Counted from the first letter of the stretch, positions 1 to 8,428 are shown. The stretch is DNA of 64,000 bases from an uncultured Oscillospiraceae bacterium (GCA_934591635.1 CAKTPI010000002.1:1-64000); one strand, 5' to 3'. Made by a program: numbers and translations. Notes: generated by a model from the letters alone, not told the origin.

Positions 1-73
1 ACACAGAAGTTAAGCTCATCTGCGCCGACAATACTTGCAGGGTGACTTGCCGGGAAGATAGGTAATGCCAACA
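1..73 (+). rRNA. rrf: 5S ribosomal RNA, 3' part
   Basis: The window opens inside a 5S rRNA: the first bases carry the conserved GAAGTTAAGCTC-type loop B segment and the sequence runs to the usual ...GGTAATGCCAAC end. The 5' part lies outside the window. A tRNA follows within a few bases, as is common at the end of clostridial rRNA operons. The 3' end is placed by eye and could be off by a few bases. Confidence 0.85.
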
Positions 74-78
74 CAAAT

Positions 79-154
79 GCCCCCTTAGCTCAGTCGGTAG
101 AGCAACGGACTGTTAATCCGTGTGTCGTTGGTTCGAGTCCAACAGGGGGCGCCA
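79..154 (+). tRNA. tRNA-Asn (GTT)
   Basis: The acceptor arms GCCCCCT and AGGGGGC pair fully. The D-arm (AGCTCAGTCGGTAGAGC), an anticodon loop CTGTTAA with anticodon GTT, and a T-arm with GGTTCGAGTCC are all visible. CCA is encoded at 152-154. The gene directly follows 5S rRNA and is probably co-transcribed with the rRNA operon. Confidence 0.96.
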
Positions 155-155
155 G

Positions 156-187
156 AACACCAGCCTTTATTAAAGGTTGGTGTTTTT
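156..187 (+). terminator. Terminator after rRNA-tRNA operon
   Basis: An inverted repeat pairs ACACCAGCCTTTA with the complementary AAAGGTTGGTGT and is followed by TTTTTG. It lies just after the CCA end of tRNA-Asn and is a good intrinsic terminator for the rRNA operon. Confidence 0.8.
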
Positions 188-498
188 GTTTGTTATTGAC
201 TTTATATGAAGGTTCTATGTCAATAGTTGAGGGAGAGACAAAAATAAGTAATGATAGGTCGTGTCGAAGCAACCGCTCCGGCACGATTTTTATGTATGAC
301 AAAACAGGATGACCTTATGATTTTTGGCATCTACGATTAAACTCATCTATTATCCCACCTAGGCCGGGAGGATGATGTCCTACTTTGCGGTGTGGAAAAT
401 TTACAATATCACCTTCCAGTGTCATCAAGTGGTATTACAAGTTGTATCAATGCGTGCCCAGTGAACCTTTCTATTTTCTTAAGATTTCTTAAACCCTA
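188..498. other. Intergenic region with one possible terminator hairpin
   Basis: No convincing gene is seen. At 259-291 TCGTG...CACGA is followed by five T residues, which looks like a second weak intrinsic terminator on the plus strand. The rest (292-498) shows nothing I can name. The minus-strand reading frame that crosses the tRNA is an artefact. Confidence 0.5.
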
Positions 499-527
499 TT
501 GACATTTACTGTACTAATCGTTATATT
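499..527 (+). promoter_or_regulatory. Sigma-A promoter of the GntR/ABC operon
   Basis: TTGACA (499-504) and TATATT (522-527) are separated by 17 bases. The only gene start downstream is the GntR regulator at 568. Confidence 0.75.
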
Positions 528-547
528 AACTGTACTAACACAGTTAA
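526..547 (+). promoter_or_regulatory. Probable GntR operator
   Basis: A perfect dyad, TTAACTGT-6 nt-ACAGTTAA, begins inside the -10 box. A direct repeat ACTGTACTAA also occurs at about 508 and 530. YtrA-type GntR regulators repress their own operons from such sites, so this is the likely autoregulatory operator. The assignment is inferred from position and symmetry. Confidence 0.6.
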
Positions 548-567
548 ACGTAAGGAGGTTTATGCCG

Positions 568-936
568 ATGCTGCTGCATTTGGACTACCGGGATTCCAGG
601 CCCATTTATGTGCAGATCATGGATGCATTGCGCCAGCAGATTGCTTCCGGGGTGCTGCAGCCGGAGGAGCGGTTGCCCAGTGTCCGGGAGTTGGCGGCCA
701 GCCTATCCATTAATCCGAATACCATTCAGCGCTCTTACCGGCAGCTGGAGATGGAAGGGTGGATTGCTACGGTGCCGGGCAAGGGCTGCTTTGTCTGCGG
801 TATTCCGGAGGGGGATCCCCAAGAGGAAATGCGGCTGCTGCGTCAATTTGACGATGCAGCCAAGAACTTAATGCTGCGGGGCTACAGCCGGCAGGAGCTG
901 GCGGCCCGGCTGGATAAGGAGGAGAACCATGCTTGA
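568..936 (+). CDS. GntR-family regulator, YtrA subfamily
   Basis: A 122-residue protein. An N-terminal winged helix-turn-helix (about residues 8-78) opens with the YtrA-type LDYRDSRPIYVQI and contains LPSVRELAASLSINPNTIQRSY, the recognition-helix region (split here as LPSVRELAASL / SINPNTIQRSY). A short helical tail of about 40 residues replaces the large effector domain of other GntR proteins, as in YtrA. The start at 568 is preferred because AAGGAGG (552-558) is 9 nt upstream; ATG 562 is only 3 nt from it. The gene overlaps the ABC ATPase by 8 nt. It probably represses this operon and is relieved by cell-envelope stress, as for B. subtilis ytrA; the inducer here is unknown. Confidence 0.88.
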   Translation: MLLHLDYRDSRPIYVQIMDALRQQIASGVLQPEERLPSVRELAASLSINPNTIQRSYRQLEMEGWIATVPGKGCFVCGIPEGDPQEEMRLLRQFDDAAKNLMLRGYSRQELAARLDKEENHA

Positions 937-1807
937 AATGAAACAGGTGACCAAAACCTTTGGCACCTTTAAGGCGCTGGATGACCTGAGCCTACAGGTG
1001 CCAAAGGGCGCCGTGTACGGCCTGGTGGGCCCAAACGGTGCGGGCAAGTCCACGGCCATTCGCCATCTTACCGGTATTTACCGGCCGGACAGCGGCTCCG
1101 TAACAGTGGATGGCCAACCCATCGCCGATGACCCCAATCTCAAGGAACGCATCGGCTACATACCCGATGAGGTTTTCTACTTTCCCTCTGCCACCATGGA
1201 GGATATGCGGCGGTTCTACCGGGATTTATACACTCGGTTTGACGACAAGCTGTATGAAAAGCTGAAAGAGATATTCCCCCTGCCCACCGGGGCCATCCGG
1301 CGGTTTTCCAAGGGAATGCAGAAGCAGGCGGCTTTCCACCTGACGCTGTGCACCCGGCCGGATGTGCTGATTCTGGATGAGCCGGTGGACGGCCTGGATC
1401 CGGTGATGCGGCGGCAGGTGATGAGCCTGGTGCTCGCCGATGTTGCAGAACGGGGGACGACTGTGCTGATTTCCAGCCATAATCTGCGGGAGCTGGAGGA
1501 TGTGTGCGACCATGTGGGCATTATGAATCACGGCAGGATGCTGCTGCAAAAGAGCTTGGCGGACATGCAGGGCAGTACCGTGAAGCTGCAAATTGTGGGC
1601 GAGGCCCCGGCGGGCTTCCCAGTGCTCCACGAGAGCAAATCCGGGCGGTTGAGCACATACATCCTGCGGGGAGGTTACCCTCAAGTGCAGGAACGTTGCC
1701 AGCAGATGAACCCGCCTTATTTTGATGTGCTGCCTCTGTCCTTGGAGGAAATCTTTATTTATGAGTTGGGAGGTGCTGACTATGAAGTCAAAGACATCGT
1801 GCTATGA
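929..1807 (+). CDS. ABC transporter ATP-binding protein (YtrB-like)
   Basis: A 292-residue ATPase of the YtrB/BcrA drug or bacitracin type. Walker A GPNGAGKST is at residues 34-42. The signature region is FSKGMQKQ (about 125-133), a degenerate form of LSGGQ. Walker B VLILDEP is at 146-152, followed by the D-loop VDGLDP, with the switch His in ISSHN near 184. It should energise the permease encoded directly downstream, whose start overlaps this gene by 26 nt. Context (GntR-ATPase-permease) matches the ytrA-ytrB-type antibiotic-responsive operon; the substrate is not known. Confidence 0.9.
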   Translation: MLEMKQVTKTFGTFKALDDLSLQVPKGAVYGLVGPNGAGKSTAIRHLTGIYRPDSGSVTVDGQPIADDPNLKERIGYIPDEVFYFPSATMEDMRRFYRDLYTRFDDKLYEKLKEIFPLPTGAIRRFSKGMQKQAAFHLTLCTRPDVLILDEPVDGLDPVMRRQVMSLVLADVAERGTTVLISSHNLRELEDVCDHVGIMNHGRMLLQKSLADMQGSTVKLQIVGEAPAGFPVLHESKSGRLSTYILRGGYPQVQERCQQMNPPYFDVLPLSLEEIFIYELGGADYEVKDIVL

Positions 1808-3590
1808 CAGCGCCATCAGTCATGCCACCATTAAGCGCTTTGCGCCTATTGCGCTGCTGTATGCCATTGGCCTGGTGCTGGATGCCGCAGGCATGGTGGG
1901 CAGTGCGGAGTACGAGGCAAATGCAGTGGTGGCCATCCGCAGTGTGATCAATTACATGCCGCTGTGCAATCTGTTGTACGCGGCGGTGCTTACCCAGCTT
2001 CTGATGGGGGATCTGTATACGACCCGGCTGAGCTTTGCCCTGCGCAGTCTGCCGGTGACGCTGGGCGGCTGGTACGGCACCCAGGTGACATTGGGCATCC
2101 TCAGCGTGGTACCCGGCATCCTGCTGTCCGGTGGGATCCTGCTGTTTTCTGTGCCCCATTTTCAGGTGGTGGTGCCCATTTATATGGCTACCACATTTTT
2201 GAGTTTCCTGTTCTTCTTTGGAACGGCACTGCTGAGCGCTGCCTGCGCCGGGAACCGAATCGGAATGGTGCTGTTTTATGCCATTCTGAATTTTTCGGGA
2301 CTCTTTTTTCATTGGGTCAGGATGCGCATTCTTAGCCCTTTGATTTACGGTATGTATCTGCCAAGCCAGTCGCTGGTAATGGTGCCGATTACGGAAATGG
2401 TGAAGTGCGATGCCTATTTAATTAATTATAAGGATACGCCCATCGGTTATGATGCGGCTCATGTTCCGGAAATTGACTGCCTGCAATTCACCAATGCGCT
2501 GTGGGTGCTGCTGGCCTATGCGGCGGTTGGCTGCGTACTCATTGGCGTTACCATGTATCTGTTGCGCAAGCGCAAACCGGAGTGCGCCGGAGATCTGCTG
2601 GCCTTCCGGGCAACGGAACCGGTATTGCTGGTGATTTGCTCCATCTTTACCGGAATCGGCTTCCACGTGATCTCCGATTTCTTCAGCTGGCCCTTCGGAC
2701 TGCCCATGATTCTGGTGGGCATTGTGGTGGGCTACTATGCCATGCTGATGCTGCTGCGGCGGCAGACCAATGTGTTTACGGCAAAATCCCTGCTTCCCGT
2801 GGGGGTAATGCTGCTGCTGACCTTTGCCATTGTCACAGCCACAGGCTTGGACCTTTTTGGCATCACTTATCGGGTGCCGGAGGCGAACCAGGTGGAGCAG
2901 GTATCCATGTATCTGTGGGGCACGGATGCCAGACCGACGGTTTCCTCTGATCCGGCGGATATTGCCCTGGCGATCCAGGTACAGGAGGAGTCTCTGGAGC
3001 GGCACCGTGAGATTGAGGCTGCCCGTCCACTGCTGGAGCGAATTTATGGAAGCGAGGAGGATCCTCCGCAGCTCCAGCTGGAGGACGGCAGCTATGAACG
3101 CTCCGGGAGCATTGACATTGAGTATACCCTGAAAAACGGATCTACCATCCGAAGACTTTACACGCTGTATGGTTCCTTTGACTGTATTGCCCCGCTGCGG
3201 GAGATATTCTCTGCACCGGAGTATGTGTTCAGTCAGACCTTGCTAGATCAAAACGGTAAATTTGACCGGGAACGGCTGCTGACAGTTGCCCAGGGAGTGA
3301 CCTTTACCTGCTGGCATACGGCCGATGAGCTGACGGGCACCCGGGCTCTGCGCGTTTCCGAGGCGGATGTGCCAGGACTGATGGATGCCATTTTGCGTGA
3401 CTGCGCGGCCGGTAACATGGCCCAGTGTTATCTGCTCCATGATGCTACGAATGAGGACAGCATTGACTTCTACTATACCAATTCCAAGCTGCATTATACC
3501 GAGGATTGCTACGTCAGAATCTACCCGGACTCCACCAATACGCTCACCTATTTGCAGGAACACGGTTATCACACTGCTGCAGAAGGATGA
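1782..3590 (+). CDS. ABC transporter permease with large extracytoplasmic C-terminal domain
   Basis: A 602-residue membrane protein. Several hydrophobic segments in the first ~390 residues form the permease part. The last ~210 residues are polar, beginning near VEQVSMYLWGTDARP, and resemble the YtrC/DUF6449-type domain of permeases paired with GntR/ATPase genes. The start at 1782 (MKSKTSCYD) has GGGAGGTG 6 nt upstream and lies within the end of the ATPase gene. Longer upstream reading is possible but lacks a ribosome binding site. It probably exports a lipid-acting compound or senses envelope damage; the function is inferred from the operon. Confidence 0.82.
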   Translation: MKSKTSCYDSAISHATIKRFAPIALLYAIGLVLDAAGMVGSAEYEANAVVAIRSVINYMPLCNLLYAAVLTQLLMGDLYTTRLSFALRSLPVTLGGWYGTQVTLGILSVVPGILLSGGILLFSVPHFQVVVPIYMATTFLSFLFFFGTALLSAACAGNRIGMVLFYAILNFSGLFFHWVRMRILSPLIYGMYLPSQSLVMVPITEMVKCDAYLINYKDTPIGYDAAHVPEIDCLQFTNALWVLLAYAAVGCVLIGVTMYLLRKRKPECAGDLLAFRATEPVLLVICSIFTGIGFHVISDFFSWPFGLPMILVGIVVGYYAMLMLLRRQTNVFTAKSLLPVGVMLLLTFAIVTATGLDLFGITYRVPEANQVEQVSMYLWGTDARPTVSSDPADIALAIQVQEESLERHREIEAARPLLERIYGSEEDPPQLQLEDGSYERSGSIDIEYTLKNGSTIRRLYTLYGSFDCIAPLREIFSAPEYVFSQTLLDQNGKFDRERLLTVAQGVTFTCWHTADELTGTRALRVSEADVPGLMDAILRDCAAGNMAQCYLLHDATNEDSIDFYYTNSKLHYTEDCYVRIYPDSTNTLTYLQEHGYHTAAEG

Positions 3591-3595
3591 AACGC

Positions 3596-3630
3596 AAAAC
3601 ATCCCCTCCTCTTCGAGGAGGGGATGTTTT
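3596..3630 (+). terminator. Strong terminator hairpin
   Basis: A perfect 16-bp stem (3596-3611 with 3615-3630) has a 3-nt loop TTC and AAAA/TTTT flanks, so it can work in both directions. It closes the GntR/ABC operon. Confidence 0.9.
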
Positions 3631-3668
3631 GTACAGCTGAAAGTGCGCTGTTTCAAAGAAAAAAAGTG

Positions 3669-3697
3669 TTGACCTAATGGGCTTTTTCGGGTATAAT
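3669..3697 (+). promoter_or_regulatory. Promoter of rpmH
   Basis: TTGACC (3669-3674) and TATAAT (3692-3697) have a 17-base spacer. The leader to rpmH is about 85 nt. Confidence 0.85.
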
Positions 3698-3789
3698 GTT
3701 TGCTATGACTTGTATAGTCACTTATTATGTGTTGCTGCGGCTCTTTGAGCTGTCGAGCATATGATGAAAAAATAAGGAGGTGTAGTTTC

Positions 3790-3924
3790 ATGAAGCGTAC
3801 CTATCAGCCCAGCAACCGTCATCGTTCCAAGGTGCACGGTTTCCGTCAGAGAATGGCATCTGCTAACGGTCGTAAGGTTCTTGCCCGCCGTCGTGCCAGA
3901 GGCCGCAAGGTTCTGTCCGCTTGA
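3790..3924 (+). CDS. rpmH: 50S ribosomal protein L34
   Basis: The 44-residue sequence [17 protein letters not shown]... ends in [18 protein letters not shown] and has the exact family length and its very basic composition. AAGGAGG lies just upstream of ATG 3790. L34 is a structural protein of the large ribosomal subunit. It heads the conserved rpmH-rnpA-yidD-yidC-jag block normally found next to the replication origin. Here dnaA is not the upstream neighbour; an ABC operon and rRNA genes are. Confidence 0.97.
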   Translation: MKRTYQPSNRHRSKVHGFRQRMASANGRKVLARRRARGRKVLSA

Positions 3925-3978
3925 TGAGCATTGAGCGCCCCGGTGTGGGAATGTTGCTCTGAGCGAAATGGGAGCAAA

Positions 3979-4015
3979 AGCGGGGTGAAGGTTCATTCGC
4001 CCCGCTCCCTTTTTA
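3979..4015 (+). terminator. Hairpin between rpmH and rnpA
   Basis: AGCGGGG pairs with CCCCGCT around a loop that can form an inner TGAA/TTCA pair, followed by CCTTTTT. It is probably an attenuator or partial terminator that keeps L34 expression above rnpA. Confidence 0.65.
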
Positions 4016-4064
4016 TGCTGCAAGGATTTCCACCAACGGCAATCGATATTTGGAGTTTTGCGCT

Positions 4065-4421
4065 ATGAAATATTCCACCAGTTTGAAGCTCAATCATATT
4101 TTCCGCCGTCTGTACCATACCTCCGGCGCGGCTGATTCCTATCTGGTGCTCTATGCCCGGAAAAACCGGCTGGATACCAATCGGGTGGGCATTACCACCG
4201 GCAAGAAGCTGGGCCACGCGGTTTACCGCAACCGGACACGCAGACGCCTGCGGGAAATTTATCGGCTGAACGAAGAAAAATTCCAGCCCGGCTGGGATAT
4301 TGTGGTGGTGGCCAGAACCCGGGCGGTGGAAGCACCCTTCCAGCGCCTGACGGCAAGTTATCTGAATCTGGCTGCCAAATTGGGCATTCTGAAGGAAACG
4401 GATTTCCGGGAAGCGCCATGA
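4065..4421 (+). CDS. rnpA: Ribonuclease P protein component
   Basis: A 118-residue basic protein. The family signature is seen as [18 protein letters not shown] (about residues 47-64), where the RNR motif binds the P RNA. The N-terminal [12 protein letters not shown] replaces the usual L-x-F-xx-V pattern. It helps the catalytic RNA remove tRNA 5' leaders. ATG 4065 is chosen, with GGAG 9-10 nt upstream; a TTG 15 nt further up is less likely. Its stop overlaps the yidD start (ATGA). Confidence 0.95.
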   Translation: MKYSTSLKLNHIFRRLYHTSGAADSYLVLYARKNRLDTNRVGITTGKKLGHAVYRNRTRRRLREIYRLNEEKFQPGWDIVVVARTRAVEAPFQRLTASYLNLAAKLGILKETDFREAP

Positions 4422-4630
4422 AGAAGCTGCTGCTTGCTCTGATCCGGTTCTATCAAAGGTATATTTCTCCTGCATTCCCTCCCAGATGTCGGTTCCGCCC
4501 CACCTGCTCTGCCTATGCTTATGAAGCAATCTGCCGATACGGGGTCCTCCGCGGCGGCTGGCTGGCAATCAAGCGGATTGCAAAATGCCACCCTTTTTAC
4601 CACGGAGATTTCTATGACCCCGTCCCATGA
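4418..4630 (+). CDS. yidD: Membrane protein insertion efficiency factor YidD
   Basis: A 70-residue protein with the YidD family pattern: [11 protein letters not shown], then [16 protein letters not shown], and [14 protein letters not shown] at the end. Three conserved cysteines and an amphipathic N-terminal helix are visible. It sits at the membrane and assists YidC-dependent insertion. A 4-nt overlap with rnpA and 26 nt to yidC show tight coupling. Confidence 0.95.
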   Translation: MKKLLLALIRFYQRYISPAFPPRCRFRPTCSAYAYEAICRYGVLRGGWLAIKRIAKCHPFYHGDFYDPVP

Positions 4631-4656
4631 CTTCCAGAAATTAAGGAGGAAAGTCC

Positions 4657-5901
4657 ATGTTCCTGTTCTCCCTCGTTGATATCATCCAGGTTCCCTTTGG
4701 CTATCTGATGGGCTGGCTGTATCAGCTTACCAACAACTACGGCTTTGCACTTATCCTGTTCTCCGTCATTGTGCAGCTGGTGATGCTCCCCATGACGGCC
4801 AAGTCCAAGAAGAGCATGATGAAGATGTCCCGGCTCCAGCCCCGGATGCAGGAGATTCAGCGCCGCTACGCCGACGACCCCCAGCGCCAGAACCAGGCAA
4901 TCCAGACCATGTATAAGGAAGAGGGCGTGTCCATGGGCGGCGGCTGCCTGTGGAGCTTCATTCCTATGTTGATTATCATCCCCCTGTATACCGTGGTGCG
5001 CCAGCCCCTGGTATACATGCTCCATGAGAGCGTGGAGACTGCCGGCCAGATTGTGGAAGTGCTGAAAAATGCCGCCCCCGATGCCTTCACCTCCAACGCC
5101 TATTACGATCAGATTACCGCCGCTCAGTTGATTCCCCAGTATGCCGATGTGCTGAAAGAGGCCATCCCCGGCATCAGCCAGAGAGTGCTCAACGGTGTCA
5201 ACTTCGGCTTCCTGGGCTGCAACCTGGGCCTGATTCCTCCTTTCAATGTGTTCAGCTCTGCCTTCTGGACATGGCCCAATGTGGGGCTGTTCCTGCTGGC
5301 CCTGCTGTCCGCCGGTAACCAGGTGGTTACCATGTGGATTAACCAGAAGATGAACGACTCGGTGGTTACCAACAAAGACGGCATCCAGGACGAGGAAACC
5401 GCCAAGAATTCCCAGGCGGCCCAGACCAGCAAGGTCATGATGTATACCATGCCATTGATGATGCTGTGGATTGGCTTTACCGTGCCCGCCTCCTTGTCCC
5501 TGTACTGGCTCACCGGCGGCGTGGTGAGAACTGCGGAGGATGTGATGCTGACCAAGAAATACCGCACTCAGTATGATGCGGAGGATGCGGAACGGCTGAA
5601 GCGCCGCCTGGAGCAGGACAAGCTGGAAGAGGAAAAAGAGCGCGTCCGCGCCGAGCGCCGTGCTGCCAACCCTGATGGCATTACCGATAACACCAGCAAG
5701 AAGAAAATGCAGAAGAAACAGCGGGAGCAGGAGGAAGCTCAGCGCTCCGCTGCGGCGAAGGAGTACGCCGCCCGGAAGGGCCTGGCGGTAGAGGAAGAGG
5801 CAGATCAGCCCACGACCCTTTCCGGCGTTGCCGACCGGCCCTACTGCAAGGGCCGCAATTACGACCCCAACCGCTACAATTCCAACGAGACGGAGGAATG
5901 A
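4657..5901 (+). CDS. yidC: YidC/Oxa1/SpoIIIJ membrane protein insertase
   Basis: A 414-residue protein. The N-terminal segment MFLFSLVDIIQVPFGYLMGWLY is broken by a second span starting NNYGFALILF. Next come the cytoplasmic helical hairpin rich in KKSMMKMSRLQP and QRQNQAIQTMYKEEGVS, then spans around CLWSFIPMLIIIPLY, the NVGLFLLALLSAG region and MPLMMLWIGFTVPASLSLYW. The last ~110 residues form a highly charged K/E/R tail that likely contacts ribosomes. Ribosome binding site AAGGAGG precedes ATG 4657. It inserts membrane proteins alone or with Sec. It is longer than B. subtilis SpoIIIJ because of an extended periplasm-facing loop after MLHESVETAGQ. Confidence 0.95.
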   Translation: MFLFSLVDIIQVPFGYLMGWLYQLTNNYGFALILFSVIVQLVMLPMTAKSKKSMMKMSRLQPRMQEIQRRYADDPQRQNQAIQTMYKEEGVSMGGGCLWSFIPMLIIIPLYTVVRQPLVYMLHESVETAGQIVEVLKNAAPDAFTSNAYYDQITAAQLIPQYADVLKEAIPGISQRVLNGVNFGFLGCNLGLIPPFNVFSSAFWTWPNVGLFLLALLSAGNQVVTMWINQKMNDSVVTNKDGIQDEETAKNSQAAQTSKVMMYTMPLMMLWIGFTVPASLSLYWLTGGVVRTAEDVMLTKKYRTQYDAEDAERLKRRLEQDKLEEEKERVRAERRAANPDGITDNTSKKKMQKKQREQEEAQRSAAAKEYAARKGLAVEEEADQPTTLSGVADRPYCKGRNYDPNRYNSNETEE

Positions 5902-5904
5902 TCC

Positions 5905-6828
5905 ATGGAAAAGAAGAGCATTATCACCGGCAAAACCATTGACGAGGCCAAGGCAAATGCCGTGGCACAGCTGGGGCTGGATGCCGACAGCTTCTCTTAT
6001 CAGGTGGTTCAGATGCCGAAATCCGGCTTCCTGGGCATTGGCGCCCAGCCTGCCAAGATCGAGGTGACCTACGAGGTGCCCGATCCCGTACCTGAGGCAC
6101 CGAAGGTGGCCCTGTCCGCTGCCTCCCGTTCCAAGCCCAAGCCCCCCAAGAAGCCGGAGCCCAAGCCGGAACCCCAGGAGGCCCCCAAGGTGGAGCCGGT
6201 GCAGGCTGCTCCCGCAGCAGAAGCGGCGGCTCCTGTAGCCCAGCCCGCAGAGCCCAAGCCCCCCCGCCGGGAGCGCACCGAGCGTGCCCCCCGGGAGCCC
6301 AGAGAGCCCCGGGAACGGAAGCCCCAGGCCCCGAAGCCTCCCAAGGAGCCCAAGGAATATGCCCCTGCCGAGCCCGGCAGCATGGAAGAGAAGATTGAGA
6401 CCTTCCTGAAGGGCCTGCTGGAGCGGATGGATTCCAAGGCTGTGCCCCACTGCTGGAAGGAAGAGGGCAATACATACCAGGTGGAGCTGGTCGGCGAGGA
6501 TCTGGGCTATCTGATCGGCCGCCGGGGTGACACCCTGGATGCCATCCAGCACCTGGCAAATTATTCCATCAACCGCGGCCCTGAGGGCCATGTCCGCATC
6601 AACGTGGATGCCGAGAGCTATCGGGAGAAGCGGGAAGAGAGCCTGCGCCGCTATGCGGTGAAGAAGGCCCAGCAGGTGCTGAAAATGCGCCGCCGCACGA
6701 CCCTGGAGCCCATGAATGCCTACGAGCGTCATGTCATCCATGCCGCCCTCCAGGATATGGACAATATCACCACCCATTCCACCGGTGTCGAGCCCAACCG
6801 CTGCGTTGTGATCGAGTACGTCCGGTAA
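5905..6828 (+). CDS. khpB: RNA-binding protein KhpB (Jag)
   Basis: A 307-residue protein. Jag-N domain is at residues 1-52 (KTIDEAKANAVAQLGL, KSGFLGIGAQPAKI). A Pro/Lys/Glu-rich disordered linker at about 55-155 holds repeated PREP/PKPP blocks. A KH domain with GEDLGYLIGRRGDTLDAIQ (about 195-215) is followed by an R3H domain with RRTTLEPMNAYERHVIHAAL. It binds many RNAs and affects cell elongation and envelope synthesis in Firmicutes. It starts 3 nt after yidC. No mnmE/mnmG follow, unlike the usual order. Confidence 0.94.
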   Translation: MEKKSIITGKTIDEAKANAVAQLGLDADSFSYQVVQMPKSGFLGIGAQPAKIEVTYEVPDPVPEAPKVALSAASRSKPKPPKKPEPKPEPQEAPKVEPVQAAPAAEAAAPVAQPAEPKPPRRERTERAPREPREPRERKPQAPKPPKEPKEYAPAEPGSMEEKIETFLKGLLERMDSKAVPHCWKEEGNTYQVELVGEDLGYLIGRRGDTLDAIQHLANYSINRGPEGHVRINVDAESYREKREESLRRYAVKKAQQVLKMRRRTTLEPMNAYERHVIHAALQDMDNITTHSTGVEPNRCVVIEYVR

Positions 6829-6876
6829 CAGCCCTGCACCGTTGCCATAAGGAAAGGTGCATTCGCTGAAAAGGTT

Positions 6877-6907
6877 CGGGCACTGCAAAAAATTTTTGCA
6901 GTGCCCG
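6877..6907. terminator. Bidirectional terminator between khpB and the S-layer-type gene
   Basis: A near-perfect palindrome: CGGGCACTGCAAAAA on the left and ATTTTTGCAGTGCCCG on the right. The A/T core lets it serve convergent transcripts from both sides. Confidence 0.85.
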
Positions 6908-6912
6908 ATTTC

Positions 6913-8070
6913 TTATTTCATTAAAAACTGATTGGCCTGGTACAGAACCTTGGCGGCTTCCTCGCGGGTCAGGATGGGCTCGGGGAGGGCAAAACCGTTT
7001 TGTGCGGCAATTTCCCGGACAGTGGCGGCGCTCTCATCTGCGGACAGAGCGGGCTGCTCCTGGGGAGCGAGGTTCAGAGCACTGCACAGCATCGCGGCGG
7101 CCTCCTCAGCACTCACCGGCTGATTGGGATAGAAGCAGTCATCACTTTCCAGCCCGGTGGTCAGCCCGGAACGGATGGCGGCAGCGAGGTAGGGCCGCAG
7201 CCATTGAGGCACGTCCGTGTAGCCGGTCTCGGTGATGGCTTCGTCGGTTGGAAGCTTTAGGGTTTTGACCAGCATGGTCACGAACTCCCCCCGGCTGACC
7301 TCCTGCTCCGGAGAGAAGCAGGCGCTGCCGCCTACGTTCTCACCCACAAAGATACCGGTGTTCTTCATCCACTCTGCCTGGAAGCGGCAGCCGCGGCCAA
7401 CGGTGTCGGAATATTGGGCAGCATCGGTGGGCTTGAGAATGCTCACGGTGACGGTGGCCTCCCGAGAGGTCTTCCCGGCGGCATCGGTGGCGGTGAAGGT
7501 GAAGGAGTCAATACCAACCTTGTTTTTCTTCGGCGTGTAGGTGAAGGTGCCGTCAGGCTTTACCTCCACGCTGCCCCGTTTGGGCGGCCGGGTGAGGGAG
7601 AAGGTCATTTCCTGCCCCTCCGGATCCCGCACCTTCAGCACGTCGGTGAGTTCCAGATTCTTATAGGTCTCAAAGGCGCAGTCCTCGGCGATGGGGGCTT
7701 TATTTTCCCGCCCCCGGATGGATAGGGTCATGGTGGATTCTCCGGCCAGACCGCCGGAAAACACGGGCAGATAGGTGATGGTTGCCGCGGCATCCGTCTC
7801 CAGATCTCCGGATACAAAGGTCATTTCCTCCACCTGCTGGGCGGTGAGCACATCGCCGGGGCGCAGCAGCCGGTCACCCAGCATCAGGCAGCCCTCTTTC
7901 TGCTTTGGCAGCCCCGTCAGACAGATGCCCCGGAGTTCCGCGTCTCCGGTGGTAAAATCCCCCTCACCGAAGCAGTAGACCTCCCGGCTGTCCACCTCCG
8001 CGGCCGAGGCGGATAACGTAAGCCCCGCCGCAAGGAGAATTCCAAAGGCAGGGCGCAGGATGTGTTTCAT
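6913..8070 (-). CDS. Secreted Ig-like / S-layer-homology (SLH) protein
   Basis: A 385-residue exported protein. The start at 8070 has GGAGGG upstream; a signal peptide MKHILRPAFGILLAAGLTL...ASA is cleaved near AEV. Residues ~130-215 form a cadherin/Ig-like fold (DPEGQEMTFSLTRPPKRGS, DGTFTYTPKKNKVGIDSFTF). The C-terminal ~150 residues look like two to three degenerate SLH modules (SRGEFVTMLVKTL, YLAAAIRSGLTTGL, SAEEAAAMLCSALNL, TREEAAKVLYQAN), which anchor proteins to secondary wall polysaccharide. A link to the polysaccharide loci of this window is only a suggestion. Confidence 0.82.
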   Translation of the reverse strand: MKHILRPAFGILLAAGLTLSASAAEVDSREVYCFGEGDFTTGDAELRGICLTGLPKQKEGCLMLGDRLLRPGDVLTAQQVEEMTFVSGDLETDAAATITYLPVFSGGLAGESTMTLSIRGRENKAPIAEDCAFETYKNLELTDVLKVRDPEGQEMTFSLTRPPKRGSVEVKPDGTFTYTPKKNKVGIDSFTFTATDAAGKTSREATVTVSILKPTDAAQYSDTVGRGCRFQAEWMKNTGIFVGENVGGSACFSPEQEVSRGEFVTMLVKTLKLPTDEAITETGYTDVPQWLRPYLAAAIRSGLTTGLESDDCFYPNQPVSAEEAAAMLCSALNLAPQEQPALSADESAATVREIAAQNGFALPEPILTREEAAKVLYQANQFLMK

Positions 8071-8173
8071 AATAATCCCTCCAAATAGATTTTTCACAGG
8101 TATTGTTTGCCAGAACTGGAGGAATTATTCTATTGTTTTTGATAGGGGAGGGCAGGAGAATTGGCTTGCCCTT

Positions 8174-8428
8174 TTACAGCCGATAGGATAAATGGAGCCG
8201 GCTGTTCTCTGCTTCTGCCTCCCGGAACACAGAGAGGACGGAGGAAAAATAGCTTTCCGCCCCTGCGTTTAAGTTTACAAATTCAATGTCTGTTTCGTCC
8301 AAATCCGTCAGGCAGTCAAAAAGCGCATCCAGATTTTTGCCGTAGTAGGCGGGGAAGGACAGCTGTTGCCGGAGATAGCAGTGGGCTTCCTCTTTGGTTT
8401 TCATGCGGGCTGCATCCAGGATGATCAT
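8174..8428 (-). CDS. Barstar-family ribonuclease inhibitor
   Basis: An 84-residue acidic protein. The family core FPAYYGKNLDALFDCLTDL (about residues 29-47) matches the barstar helix that plugs the barnase active site. Its ATG overlaps the stop of the upstream barnase gene by 4 nt, so the immunity protein is translationally coupled to the toxin. It works in the cytoplasm to block premature RNase activity. Confidence 0.92.
   Translation of the reverse strand: MIILDAARMKTKEEAHCYLRQQLSFPAYYGKNLDALFDCLTDLDETDIEFVNLNAGAESYFSSVLSVFREAEAENSRLHLSYRL

Noticed and set aside
90..302. 70-residue minus-strand ORF ending ...GLEPTTHGLTVRCSTD
   Set aside because: It is the antisense of tRNA-Asn and its terminator, a common annotation artefact.
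4612..6888. 758-residue minus-strand ORF opposite yidC and khpB
   Set aside because: Produced by high third-position GC of the sense genes; Gly/Leu/His-rich low-complexity translation and no start signals.
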